Below are positions 1 to 10,429 of a DNA stretch of 64,000 nt, piece by piece. A program made the translations under genes and the position numbers. Source of the stretch: Notospermus geniculatus (Eukaryota > Nemertea > Pilidiophora > Heteronemertea > Lineidae); contig NMRB01001720.1 in NCBI GenBank assembly GCA_002633025.1, positions 51,947-115,946 of the forward strand, given 5' to 3'. Under the pieces are notes generated by a model that was given only the letters and a program-made list of their open reading frames with translations, had not been told where the DNA came from and searched no databases. How positions within the stretch are numbered: the stretch's first letter is position 1; each line of letters starts with the position of its first letter.

Positions 1-747
1 TCGGTCGCAACTACCTGGAACTAGTTTATCGCCGTCTTTTGAGTGCTTATGTCGACACAGATTTCTTTTGATTTTAAGTAAGTTGAACATGTGCGACTTT
101 CAGGATCTGGATATTTTTAGTTTGCAACTAGTTGGCAACCAGTTACTCGCTGACGCCCGAGAGCTTATGTCACCGTGTAGTTGTGACTAATTAGTTCCAA
201 CTACGCGCCGATTATCAGTTGCCAACTACATGTAGTTCTGACTGTACGTAAGGGCGACATAAACGAGGCTTAGTTATCAGTTGCAACTTGTTGACGCTGT
301 TTCTATCACAGCGTAGGGCGACATAAGCGAGGCTTTACACGACCAACATATTGCGGCAATTTCTTGGTAGACGTTGTCTTGGACAAGGCGATTCCATCCT
401 CAGAATAAGGGGGAACCTCGGTTGCCCAGTTTGGCCTGCACATTTTTTTCGACACCTTGTGTAAAAGCCTAACAATATGAGTTTTTTAATTATCGCTTTA
501 TGCAGATCTATCTGAACGACCATGTACCTTTCCAAAATGTGCTCCCGGCAGAACCATTCCCGACAGTTCTTTCGGTTGCCACATTTGTGGAAAGAGATTG
601 AAAAATAAGAAAAACAATATACGTGTAATGTAAACTGCAAGCAACATTAGGCTCTTTAGACATATTTCTTTCTTATTCCCCCAGGCCCAACGATTTTGAT
701 GTTTTGATGACCCCACTGTTGGCGTCACAATTTGTCCCTTCTGTTAT

Positions 748-902
748 TAGTGAGATTAAGAAACCATACGTTAACGCTAACGCTAACGTTATTGACATCA
801 TTTTGACGAAACATCGAATGAATCTGTTGTATTTCTTCGGGGAGTGACGTCATTTTGACGTAATTAGCGTTAGCGTTAACGTATGGTTTCTTCAACTCAC
901 TA
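748..902. mobile_element. MITE, arms with AAACCATACGTTAACGC
   Basis: About 155 bases. Arms AGTGAGATTAAGAAACCA and its near-complement TGGTTTCTTCAACTCACT, with GCTAACGCTAACG inside. Second copy at 19426-19581. Confidence 0.75.
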
Positions 903-916
903 TTATCTGGGTCGTA

Positions 917-1314
917 CATTGGGTGTCCCAAAAAAGTCATGTTTTTTTACTTGCCGTAGCTCAGCTTTCTTCCAACTGAATTCAATGAAATTTTGCTCTA
1001 ATTCAGATCAGGATGTTGTTTATTGTCTGTAGAAATTTCAAAGAGATCCATCGCATATTCATTATGAAGTGCTCAATACAATATGGCATGTTAAAGAATG
1101 AATTATCGGAGTTGCGTCGCTATCTGATATTGTACTTTTTTTTACTTTCATGTTATTGAGCAGAACACGCGGGATTTATATCAAATTGCTTTGATATTTT
1201 CAGCACATGTTCACAACATCCCAAAATTGGTCCCTGTGAATTTTCAAAGAATTCCGCACTCAAATAATTGAGATATCACAAGTCAAAAAGTATGACTTTT
1301 TTGGACACTCGATA
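917..1314. mobile_element. Short Tc1/mariner-like non-autonomous element
   Basis: Ends GGGTGTCCCAAAAAAGTCAT and ATGACTTTTTTGGACACTCG are inverted repeats flanked by TA, as in Tc1/mariner elements. About 400 bases with no transposase frame. Copy at 19597-19994. Confidence 0.65.
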
Positions 1315-1523
1315 CTTGAGTCTCGCCGTAGATTTACTGGCGAAGTGTGAAATCAGCTGTAGAGTCAAGCTGACTTCAATCTTCCGTATGATGTAGTAAC
1401 TCTAATAACGTCAATTTTGTGACGATTTGCTCACACAGAAGTGCCCGAAGTAGCTGAAATCAAAAGTCTGGCGTTTGAGTTGAGGGCGCAAAAAGCCGAC
1501 GACGGGAACGAAAATAAAAAATA

Positions 1524-1834
1524 AGGGAGGTTTAGAAATCAAACCATAAACGTAAACTTTACGACAACGTTATTTTTCATATTACACACTAACCAGATTT
1601 CATATTGCATTTTCGGTACAAAATAACGTTGTCGTTAACGTGCACGTTTATCATTTGATTTCTAAACGGGCTTTTGTAGACAATAGGGAGGTTTAGAAAT
1701 CAAAAAATAAACGTAAACCTTACGACAACGTTATTTTTCGTACTACACATTAACCAGATTTCATATTGCATTTTCGGTACAAAATAACGTTGTCGTTAAC
1801 GTGCACGTTTATCATTTGATTTCTAAACCTCCCT
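1524..1834. mobile_element. Two adjacent MITEs, TIR GGAGGTTTAGAAATC
   Basis: Copies at 1524-1668 and 1685-1834. Each is nearly palindromic: GGAGGTTTAGAAATCAAA, AACGTTATTTTTC, and the complements at the other end. Between them is an inverted copy of the right flank (see findings). Same family at 3010-3135, 20231-20380, 21412-21450 (one arm), 41069-41217 and 52981-53114. Confidence 0.8.
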
Positions 1835-2260
1835 ATTGTCTACAAAAGCCCGTCACTGCCAAGATACATTCTGTGAAACTTGCTAAAAACACATTAAAAA
1901 TCTTAAAACCCTATCTGCTAGGAATTCATTTAAAACTCCCACCAAGCACTTTCCAATGAACACCTAGTACACCGTCACACTTCAGAATTATGTCATACTT
2001 TTTTCGGTTTTTCACGAAATGGCTCGGGACTGACAGTAAATAGATTTTAAAAGTGAACTTTTAAACTCAATCTTTAGCTCACTCGTCGTGAAAACCTACG
2101 TTTTGCAATATGACAGGTACTGAGTATTCATTGCAAATCTCTAGCTGGGGATTGGATACACTTTTCAATGAATTCCTTTGTAAGAACCTGAGGGTTTTCG
2201 TCGACGTTTCAGAATTTCCTGTTTTTTTCGTGAAGTTGCTATTTGCAGTGAAAAGGCTTT

Positions 2261-2670
2261 AACTTAAAGCAAATGGCTCGCGGTGTTTTTTGATTCAGTT
2301 GGGGCGCCATGACAGTTGGTCCTCAATATCAAGCACCATTTTGAGAAAAAGGCGAAAGAAGGATTTTAGTTTAATAGGAAATGCATTAGACAGCCAAACT
2401 TCGTAGGCGTATTCTGCAAAATCTGCCACTTCAAAATCAATGTGAATTGCACAAAAATGTACATTTTGACCAACTGAATTTGAAAACGTCATTAACCCAT
2501 TTTAACAAATTTTTAATAAAACCTCGTCCCCAGTACAGTGTTTACATTCGCATATTTGCATAGGTTTTGCATATGGCTGGAGCACGGCTTTGCCTGGAGG
2601 CGAGATTCACTCTCTAAAGGAGGTACAATCAAAAATCAAAACAAACGCCGCGAACCATTTGCTTTAACTT
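2261..2670. mobile_element. Foldback-ended element, TIR AAAGCAAATGGCTCGCGG
   Basis: Ends AAAGCAAATGGCTCGCGG and CCGCGAACCATTTGCTTT; about 400 bases. The interior is open on both strands over 65-130 codons but encodes no known domain. Copies at 20805-21199 and, reversed, 27093-27480. Confidence 0.75.
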
Positions 2671-3009
2671 GGGACACGTCTTTGTGATATTACACTAAAC
2701 ATAAAGTCCTCTCTGAATTTCGTAAATTATGTTTACTAATTTTGTGTGTCGTTTTTTGTGCTCTATGTTGGATATATGTGATATTACGGTAGACTTTCTT
2801 ACAAGAAATAAATTACACACACTTTTATTCCGAGCAAAATGACCGCAGGCTGGTTCTCTAACAGCCTGGTAACATACTGTATCTACTCAGTCATAACAAC
2901 AGTATGTATTCGTAGATCAGCGGACCGCCTTTTTCACCATGTGACTGTGGTAATCCTACTCATATTCATTCATAAGGGTCAGGGAATTCAAGTGCGATCA
3001 TTGCTAATA

Positions 3010-3135
3010 CGGAGGTTTAGAAATCAAACGATAAACGTAAACTTCATGACAAAGTTATTTTTCATATTGCATTTTCGGTACAAAAATAACGTTGTCGTTA
3101 ACGTTTACCTTATCGTTTGATTTCTAAACCTCCCT
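3010..3135. mobile_element. MITE, TIR GGAGGTTTAGAAATC
   Basis: Near-palindromic copy of the family described at 1524-1834, somewhat shorter in the middle. Confidence 0.8.
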
Positions 3136-3392
3136 TATGGTGAGGTGCGCGTGAGTACGACTACCGCAACCCCATGGTGAAAAAGGCGCCCCGCTGATCT
3201 GCGAATATTTAATAAACTGTCGTTATAACTGTGTAGATACAATATAATAGGCCCTTTATCTAATGCTTGTTCGAAACGCAGAATCTCAGCCACTTTTTTT
3301 CACCATTGAAAACTGCTTCTAAAGTGCAGCTCTAATGACATACATTTGTACATTTATTTAGGTCTGACAGGCGCTGTGTCTTTAACCTATTC

Positions 3393-3611
3393 TAAACTCC
3401 CACTTACCTGTCCCATTCCTGAACTCGGAAAAAATGACTAAATCCTAAGTTGAAGATAATGGGGTGGGGGTATGGTCAGAAACAGTAACGTCCTGTCCAC
3501 TTACTTGTCCCACTCCCGAGCCTGGCAAAGAATGACAGCGTGCGATATCTTCAACTTAGGATTTGGTCATTTTTTCGGAGCTCAGGAATGGGACAGGTAA
3601 GTGGGAGTTTA
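3393..3611. mobile_element. MITE, TIR TAAACTCCCACTTACCTGTCC
   Basis: About 220 bases. Arms TAAACTCCCACTTACCTG and CAGGTAAGTGGGAGTTTA. Copy at 21673-21890. Confidence 0.75.
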
Positions 3612-3756
3612 GAGGTCAAATGAACAAAAATGGTCATTTTGAGGCTAAACTTCGGTGTCCTTAGCGGAGACGGTTCTCATTGTAGAGGTGTTCACCATAG
3701 GTGGCATTAGTTTCCGTAGGAACTGTGGTACTGCTGCTCCAGGTGAGGGTTTTCTC

Positions 3757-4026
3757 CAAAAGTGTTTTTCACATTGAACTGGCCAAAGGTACTTGGCTGA
3801 CCTCTTGTCACTAAACACTGTAATGGCATGATCACAAATAATAATGTTACACAACCCTCGGCAGCCAGTGTCATGGCTGAACAGCTTTGCTTACACCATG
3901 AAAGAGCTATAATCTGTTTTCAAGTCAGTGTTGTGCAACACCACTACCTCTTGGTAAATGTGATCTGGTCACATTCCTGAGTTCAACTAAGTACCTTTGA
4001 CCAGTTCAATGTGAAAAACACTTTAG
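3757..4026. mobile_element. MITE, TIR AAAGTGTTTTTCACATTG
   Basis: About 270 bases with 40-base arms (AAAGTGTTTTTCACATTG; CAATGTGAAAAACACTTT). Copy at 22109-22377; the right end coincides with the right edge of the large duplication. Confidence 0.75.
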
Positions 4027-4082
4027 AGTGCAAGTTGGCTCTCAATGGGCAATTGTTGGTTTCCGTTGGACTTTATACCCCC

Positions 4083-4543
4083 ATCACACTGAACTAGTTC
4101 TCAGTAGTTCTTGAAAATTTTGTCGAACGGGTTCAAACTGTGTGCGAACGGAGTGGCAACGGTTTACAGTCTTTTTACGAACTTCATGGACGGGAAGGGT
4201 GCTCCAGAACATCGAAGCATTATTTGGCCAAGGGTTCCACGTTCTAGCCGGTTTTACGATTTTTTAGGACGGGGCAGGACGTTTTGAGAACTACTCCAGT
4301 GTGACAGGCCTGTCACACAGAAATAGTTCGCAAAACGTCCTGCCCCGTCCTTAAAAATCGTAAAACGGGCTAGAACGTGGAACCCTTGGCCAAATAATGC
4401 TTCGATATTCTAGAGCACCCTTCCCGTCCATGAAGTTCGTAAAAAGACTGTAAAAAGTTGCCACTACGTCCACTCCGTTCGCACACAGTTTGAGCCCGTT
4501 CGGCAAAATTTTCAAGAACGTACTGAGAACTCGCTCAGTGTGA
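4083..4543. mobile_element. Two MITEs head to head, TIR TCACACTGA, forming a 460-base palindrome
   Basis: Copy one at 4083-4304 and its near-perfect reverse copy at 4312-4543, meeting at GTGACAGGCCTGTCAC (4301-4316). Single members of the family are at 38453-38698 and 54624-54863. Confidence 0.8.
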
Positions 4544-4689
4544 TTGGGGTATTAAAGGCCAATTCATACTTCTCCGTTTTACGCTTGTCCGTTCCCTATG
4601 TTTATGTGTGGTACCAAAAATAAAAATTACTTTTTCTACCACGCACTCACATAGGAAACGGACAAGCGCAAAGCGCAAAACCCAAACAA

Positions 4690-4887
4690 GTATTGTACCT
4701 TTACGCAAAACGCAAAGTATGAATCTACCTTTACGCAAAACGCAAAGTATGAATCTACCTTTACGCAAAACGCAAAGTATGAAGCTACCTTTACGCAAAA
4801 CGCAAAGTATGAATCTACCTTTACGCAAAACGCAAAGTATGAATCTATCTTTACGCAAAACGCAAAGTATGAATCTACCTTTACGCT
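4690..4887. repeat. 30-base minisatellite, about 6 units
   Basis: Unit CTTTACGCAAAACGCAAAGT plus ATGAATCTAC. The unit is a multiple of three, so both strands stay open; the apparent 93-107 codon frames are not genes. Preceded at 4555-4680 by an imperfect inverted repeat with CGGACAAGCG. Confidence 0.85.
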
Positions 4888-5672
4888 GAGACCAAAGACT
4901 GTCTACAGTTTTCTACGGTTGGAGTTTCCCATAGAGAGCCAAAAAGTGCGACAAAAATCTCACGTGGAATGGCGACTTACAAAAGATGAAATATAAAAGG
5001 AATCAACATACCTCTGCTATTGCATAGTAAATTCATTTTCCAAGTTTTCTTCAGTAACGAAAGTTGTCCACGCGAAATGAAGAAAAGTGGTATCCCTGGA
5101 AATGTTCGGTTTCTCGGAGAGTGTGACCGGCGTCGAAGACGAAAGGACGAGATGTCAGAACTGCCGCTCTATGTATCCCGATGATTCGCCTACGTAGGCG
5201 GGATTTGGGCAATGCGCATGCGCGAGATGACGTCATTTCCGTAGCCAGGGAGGCAGACGTACCCTCTCAGAATCGAATAGTCTTGATGGACGCCTTTGAT
5301 TCGGCTAACGAGTAGGATGATCACACATGTTGTGCGGACAACGCCGAGGCTTAGTAATCCCTTCTTTGCACGAGACTTCAAATCCTGTTTCTTTTGAATC
5401 ATTAACACAAAAAGGCGCGTGTGAAATTTCAATTGCGGCAAAGTTGTGGTTTCACTGTACAGTTCAAGAGGTGTTCATCCTCGGCGCTTTCAAAAATAGT
5501 TCGAAAGTTTCGCTGAATGATTCTCACAGAAAAATGAAAAGGATAAGTTTGGTATTCCATGGAGCTACACGGTATAGGGACACGCCAGTTAACTAAGAAT
5601 TCCGAAAGTGTTGGAGACCGTGAAGCCATAAACCAGCGTGTGCGTAGCTCCACCATGTCATTGCAGTCTGTC
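4888..5672. other. No gene recognised apart from the promoter-like site
   Basis: Contains the NRF1/CRE region at 5150-5262. Open frames at 5190-5656 overlap on both strands and none shows a recognisable domain. Confidence 0.5.
5150..5262. promoter_or_regulatory. CpG-type promoter with NRF1 and CRE sites
   Basis: Perfect NRF1 palindrome GCGCATGCGC at 5214-5223, full CRE TGACGTCA at 5228-5235, then an ETS-like TTTCCG. The surroundings are CpG-containing and lack a TATA box. Such a set usually marks a housekeeping-type, often bidirectional promoter. No convincing coding exon was identified on either side (frames at 5.2-5.6 kb are open on both strands), so direction is unknown. Confidence 0.4.
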
Positions 5673-5906
5673 TAAAGGCCCGTCTACACGATCATACATT
5701 TGTTCAAAACATCATCATACATTTGTATGATGATGTTCAAGGACAAATGTATGATCGGTGTGGACCGTTTTCCCAACAAGCTTGAATAGCATCCAACACG
5801 TATGATGATGTTCAAACCTTTAGCTGCATTGTTTAGACAGAAATCCACAACAAGCTTGGACATCATCATACATTTGTATGATGATATTTTGAACAAATGT
5901 ATGATA
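5673..5906. mobile_element. MITE, TIR GTCTACACGATCATACATTTG
   Basis: Starts AAGGCCCGTCTACACGATC and has several inverted CATCATACATTTGTATGATG motifs; the far end is truncated. Related to the element at 58138-59056. Confidence 0.65.
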
Positions 5907-6374
5907 AGGCATCATGATTAACCCTTTCGGCTAAGTGACTTCCACATTGAAAACCCTGTGGGTCCCGTTCAGGGAAGGCGGATGTCGCCTGGAATGGCGG
6001 CACAGGAACTAAGGTTTCACTAACCAGTGCGGCATCCCGGCCAACGTGGAGCTTTACCCGGAGCGGCGTCGTTATACACATTGTCACGTTCTATGTTGTA
6101 GTTCTGGCAATAACATTACAAACTACTTGCATATAAGACTTCTGTTATTCAGCAAGTACCATCAATGTCAAGGATATGGTGTACAATTCCCTTCAAGCGA
6201 ATTGCCAATTTCAAGTTCAATTCAATTTAGTACACTTTATTGGGTACAATAAAAATAGTACACAGAACAAAATTACCCAATCAGCAATTTCAAACGGCAA
6301 TTAAAAGGTTTAACAGGAATTTCACCAACTGATGACGTTGTACCTTATCGTATTATTGTATTGTATTTGATTTT
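5907..6374. other. No feature seen
   Basis: Short open frames only, without a recognisable domain or repeat. Confidence 0.4.
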
Positions 6375-6806
6375 TCCGTCAGGGCCGAAGTACAGCGTTA
6401 TTGGCCCTGGTAAGTACGGAAGAGGCCATCTCAAGCCACTCATGTTCCTCACTTGGATGGGGTCTTTTACTTGCCCTTGCAAAGAAACAAGGTACAAGGC
6501 ACCACGTCTTACTGTCTCATGCGACGGACGTGAAGAGCCCGGAATGAAATTCCATATGGCCCGCCATCTTGGTTTGTACGGAGATTTTGTGCGCGCGCAC
6601 TCTGGTAGGTGAACCAACGCAATCCCCATATGACTGGTCGGGAGATACGAATTTGCCCACCAGGTGTAATTGCACATGTGCAGTTTGCAAGAAATCCAAG
6701 ATGGCGGAACGATGAATAGAACTGTTTCATGAGTAGCTTTGAGGTGGCCTCTTCCATACTTACCAGGGCCAATGATGCTGTGGTTTCGGCCTTGATGGAA
6801 ACATAG
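6375..6806. mobile_element. Foldback element, arms with TATTGGCCCTGGTAAGTACGG
   Basis: Arms of about 65 bases (CAGGGCCGAAG..GGCCATCTCAAG; CTTTGAGGTGGCC..CTTCGGCC-like) around a 300-base centre with two AAGATGGCGG-type words. Half of the element recurs at 54178-54260. Overlapping long open frames are by-products. Confidence 0.65.
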
Positions 6807-7299
6807 AAATACAAATGCAAACACGAGAAAATGTTCACCGTCAAAAAGAACTGTGAGTCAGTAGATATAGAAGAAGTAGTTTAATATGCCCTTTTAAAAT
6901 TCAGATTGGAACTAACCTGCCTAATTATCTTACCTCAGACTAGCGACATCGTATGAATTAATAATAACTGTTTACTCGTCACCTTTGAAGCAGACGGCTT
7001 TTGACGGGTGCATCTAAAATGGCGAACGGTTTCTAGGCGCGAGGCCAATTGATATGCTGATCTTCGTTCCGCTAGTTGCGCCCGTTTGCGTTTTGTGAGT
7101 ACCCATTATGAATGTTTAAGAGGGGTTTTATGTTTCTAGATACGAGGAGAGTTTTAAAATTACAGCAGTTTTCGAAAACCTGGCTGACTGTTGTAGATTC
7201 AGGCCTTTTACTAGCCTTGCTTTGGGCCTATTTTTTACATCAAATTGTGGAATATCCGTAGTTGTTTACATTCAGATAAGCGTCTGCGTCCGATACGTT
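6807..7299. other. No feature seen
   Basis: One AAAATGGCGAACGG word near 7017; no exon or repeat recognised. Confidence 0.35.
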
Positions 7300-7640
7300 C
7301 GACGCCGAACCTCGACTGACGAAAGCCAGCCAATGAAATTCGCCTTTTTTGGTCGCTCTCATTCGGCGTAAAAGCAATTTTTAACCAATCAGCATGATCA
7401 GCGCGTTTTTCATCGGCTACTTTTGGCCTGGTTCCCGATGTTAACGGTATAGGCGAAATACTAAGATCTTAGTGCCTGTCGTAATCACGTGACCGGTCGA
7501 AAGCAGCCGATGAAAAAACCGTTGATTGGTTGAAAAAACACTGATTGCTCTTTTGTTGAAGAGAACGACCAATCAAGGCCTTTATATTCGCCCTCATTTA
7601 TGGCCAATCACGTGATCAGTATTTTGTCCTACCGGTGAGA
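7300..7640. promoter_or_regulatory. Cluster of CCAAT boxes within an imperfect inverted repeat
   Basis: CCAAT at about 7331, 7383, 7570 and 7603 and ATTGG near 7514, plus CACGTGA boxes near 7487 and 7607. Two arms carry TTTTTCATCGGCT and its complement. It may be a real promoter or a mobile element with promoter-like termini. Confidence 0.25.
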
Positions 7641-7950
7641 TTGGGAACCAATTTTAGACTAGTTCCCCTCTTTGTCGATGCAATTGGGAGCGTAGCGGCA
7701 AAGACGGCAACCAGTCTAACCAATCTAGGCCTATTGATCAGCAAGGTGTATGGTGTAAGAAAGGTTCGGATTTTTTATAACATACGGTACTGATATTGAT
7801 CATGAAACGCGTCGAACGTCAAGGCTGTTCGGGGCATTTCCTGTTATAATCTGCCGATGACTCAAACGCCTTTCTAACAACATTCTTCGTCTTTTTGATT
7901 TATTTTCGCTCCAACTTCAACATTTTCTCCGCTTGCCTTCCTCAAGGAGA

Positions 7951-8205
7951 TCAGAATAGCTTGAAGTCAATCGACAAAGCAAAACATTCATACTTAAGCC
8001 CTTTTAAACTAAAGGGAGTGGTTTCCAGGGGGAAGGCTTTCCGCTCCAAGCCTTTTGAAAATGAGCTTAAAAACTCGATATTTCCGCTGACTTTCTCACC
8101 AACTTCAAACTGATTTAACACAATGACAACGCTTTGTCTGATATATTTCGACCCTCCATTGAATTTATTCCCAGAAGCAAATCGCGTTACAATTTTTACA
8201 TTCAC
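7951..8205 (-). CDS. Possible exon with an arrestin-like N-terminal strand pattern
   Basis: Open frame from an ATG. The segment VVIVLNQFEVGEKVSGNIEF resembles the first strands of alpha-arrestin (ARRDC) domains, where a hydrophobic strand is followed by GE-x-VSG-x-V. A later TPFSLKGLK could be the G-(I/V)-x-(I/V)-x-(L/F)-x-G strand, just before a possible donor (CTTAA/GTATGA). No second exon was identified and the opposite strand is also open, so this may be chance. Confidence 0.25.
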   Translation of the reverse strand: MNVKIVTRFASGNKFNGGSKYIRQSVVIVLNQFEVGEKVSGNIEFLSSFSKGLERKAFPLETTPFSLKGLKYECFALSIDFKLF

Positions 8206-8252
8206 TAAAATACTCTCCTTTCTGCATTAAGCACTGTCGGTAGTTACACCGT

Positions 8253-8415
8253 TTACGGGCCCACCATAGATAGACTCACTCGAATCATTAACTAAATTTT
8301 TCATCAAAAGCCCCGTTTTCTAAGCTCTGTACAGCGCTTACTATCCATCCAAACAGGGCTTTTTGATGAAAATTTAGTTGTACACTTTTCGCTCGCCTAT
8401 CTATTTTTGGTGGAA
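8253..8415. mobile_element. MITE, arms CCACCATAGATAG / CTATTTTTGGTGG
   Basis: About 160 bases with inner arms ACTAAATTTTTCATCAAAAG and its complement. Confidence 0.6.
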
Positions 8416-8589
8416 CCAATGGTTAGTTTATCATTAACGTCTATTAAATCGGCCGCTAGAACTATAAGGCCGCCATCTTTGTTGGAAGGGTCTATCGAAT
8501 ACTGGGAGAAAACAGTTTTCGACAGACTGACTAAGTCAGAGGTGAAGAGTTTTCCCGTTACAAATCAGCGACGAGTCATCTACAGTTCA

Positions 8590-9009
8590 TTCCACTTCCC
8601 AGTGGCGCGAGGTTTATCAACGATAGCTCCGCAACGGCTGGGTCAAATTTGACGAAACATACATCAATCGACTTGTCTTTCTTGCCGGTATCTTTCTGCT
8701 ATCTTCATTTTTCGCGTAAGGCCGACATAACGGATCCCTTTCTCAAAACCCATTTCATTTCGCCATGGTGTTCAGTGCAGTTTACACGTGCGCGATGCAT
8801 TGCGTCATTTCAAAATGGCCGCCATTTCGGCCGTCAACACAAACTGTGATTTGTGAAGGAACTTTTTTCTGTCACGTTTTGCGGGAAAATGACATCGATG
8901 ATGCCTGTAGCGGCAAAAAAGACAAATCGATTGATGTATGGTATGCCAAATTCGGCCTAGCCGTTGCGGAGCTATCGTTGATAAACCTCGCGCCACTGGG
9001 GGGACTGGA
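8590..9009. mobile_element. Foldback element, arms with GGCGCGAGGTTTATCAACG
   Basis: About 420 bases. Arms include CAGTGGCGCGAGG, AACGATAGCTCCGCAACGG and their exact complements near 8955-9008. Confidence 0.7.
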
Positions 9010-9070
9010 ATGGAGAGTAAGTCAGTCATCATCAGAAACAGTCGCTCTCTCTATCACATGAAGATTAAGT

Positions 9071-9145
9071 CCGACTGGAGGTCGAACCCGGAACCTCAGA
9101 GGTAACAGGCGTCGATGTTTCACTGTGCCACTCTGACATCCCGGT
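9071..9145 (-). mobile_element. tRNA-like SINE head
   Basis: Reads GTCAGAGTGGC (A-box-like) and GGTTCGACCTCC (B-box-like) about 45 bases apart. Acceptor stem is not conserved, so not a functional tRNA. Confidence 0.5.
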
Positions 9146-9212
9146 AAAGGTGTTGGTAGGATAGCAATAGGATAGTGTCTGGTCAAGTTGGTTTCTACGA
9201 AGCTTGTTCATC

Positions 9213-9428
9213 CTATGCTTCCCTCTTTCTTCTGAATCGCTTCAATAGGTCTATGTTTCGCTTCCGTCGTCTGCCGGTCATAGCTTGACAATGCATGGTG
9301 CACATACATCGTTCTATTGGATTCCGAAACGGCTTACAATTATCACATACGAAATCGCCGCACGCGATGGCGTCTCCGAGGTCGACGAAAACAAAGACAA
9401 ACGCTGAAATCAACAAACGAAGGTACAT
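9213..9428 (-). CDS. Putative secreted cysteine-rich peptide precursor (71 aa, single exon)
   Basis: ATG at 9428, stop TAG at 9213-9215. MYLRLLISAFVFVFV with LGDAIA is a good signal peptide (small residues at -3 and -1). The mature part starts CGDFVCDNC and has six cysteines, the last three as CMCTMHC, followed by QAMT, an amidation-type Gly and the basic run RRRKR. A short tail ending in a second basic cluster (KRFRRKREA) follows. This is the layout of a neuropeptide or peptide hormone precursor; a host-defence peptide is also possible. I do not recognise the family. A TTTGTTGATTTCAG acceptor-like site inside the leader could make this a 3' exon instead. Length is short, so chance cannot be excluded. 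Confidence 0.45.
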   Translation of the reverse strand: MYLRLLISAFVFVFVDLGDAIACGDFVCDNCKPFRNPIERCMCTMHCQAMTGRRRKRNIDLLKRFRRKREA

Positions 9429-9566
9429 GTAATAAAAACATGGCCGAAGAAGTTTTTTTACTGAACATTGAGTTGGAACCCGTGAGCTCAAACATTGCTC
9501 ATTATTTGCATTAGGTTATCGTGGGCGATTTTGTATACGTAGCGTATATAGGAGGAAACCGGAAAC

Positions 9567-10316
9567 TGGACTATGACGTAATACCGTAGTACATGTATAT
9601 ATCAGGAGATGGTTGGTACCACAAATACCGCCTGCTACAAGTAGAGCGTCGTTTAGTGTCTGATGTAAAAAGACCGATAGTGTTACGGTGTATTAAACTT
9701 TGAAATTTATCTTTCGTTTCCATTTCGTCGATAGGCCTACGAAGTGGAAATTTAAAAATTCAAGATGCACCGTAACTCTCTCGGTCTTACACGATATGCT
9801 AAATGAAGCACTGGCAGCAGGGACATTTGTGGTAGCAACCATCTCCAGAAATACATTAGGTCCTAGAAATGAAGTTGAATTTCGTATTTCCTACTTCGTG
9901 TTTCATCTGCGTAACCTCGCTAATAGGGAGTTTTCGCAAATCTGACGAAAAACGAAGTACGAAATACGAAATTGGACGTCATATCTATGACGTAATGTAT
10001 TTCAGGAAATGGCTGGTACCATACCTGCTGCAAAAGCGTCTTTTAGCGTATGACGTTAGAACGACAGAGGTACGGTGTATATATTAAACTTTGGAATTTA
10101 TCTTTCGTTTCCTCTTCGTTCATACGAATTGGAAATTTAAATAAAATTCAAGATGCGCCATAACTCTTTCGATCTTACATGACATGCTAAAAGACGCACT
10201 GGCAGGAGGGACATTTGTGGTACCAACCATTTCCTGAAATACATTACGTCATGGATATGACGTCCAATGTCCTATTTCGCACTTCGTTTTTCGTCAGATT
10301 TGCGAAAACTCCCCAA
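9567..10316. mobile_element. Two adjacent foldback elements, arms GCAAATCTGACGAAAAACG
   Basis: One at about 9567-9935, degraded, and one at 9922-10316, well preserved (TTTTCGCAAATCTGACG / CGTCAGATTTGCGAAAA). Members also at 13533-14048 and 60347-60740. Confidence 0.7.
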
Positions 10317-10429
10317 TAATCCGCGCAATTACGAGTGGGCACTGAATGGAATATTGGTGGCAGACCTCTTGCGTGTGAAAGTATAGTATCCATATTCCGT
10401 GAACAAGTATGCATCATAAAAATACTCAC

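Larger units (their letters stand above)
1..4027. repeat. Large direct duplication, left copy
   Basis: Aligns with 18688-22378 at a few percent divergence plus small gaps, ending at ACTTTAGA. It is a mosaic of foldback elements (listed separately) and carries a short minus-strand open frame at 335-640 shared with the other copy, with no recognisable domain. Its true left end may lie outside the window. Confidence 0.88.

Noticed and set aside
4535-4889. Repetitive 93- and 107-codon frames on both strands
   Set aside because: Product of the 30-base minisatellite, not protein-coding.
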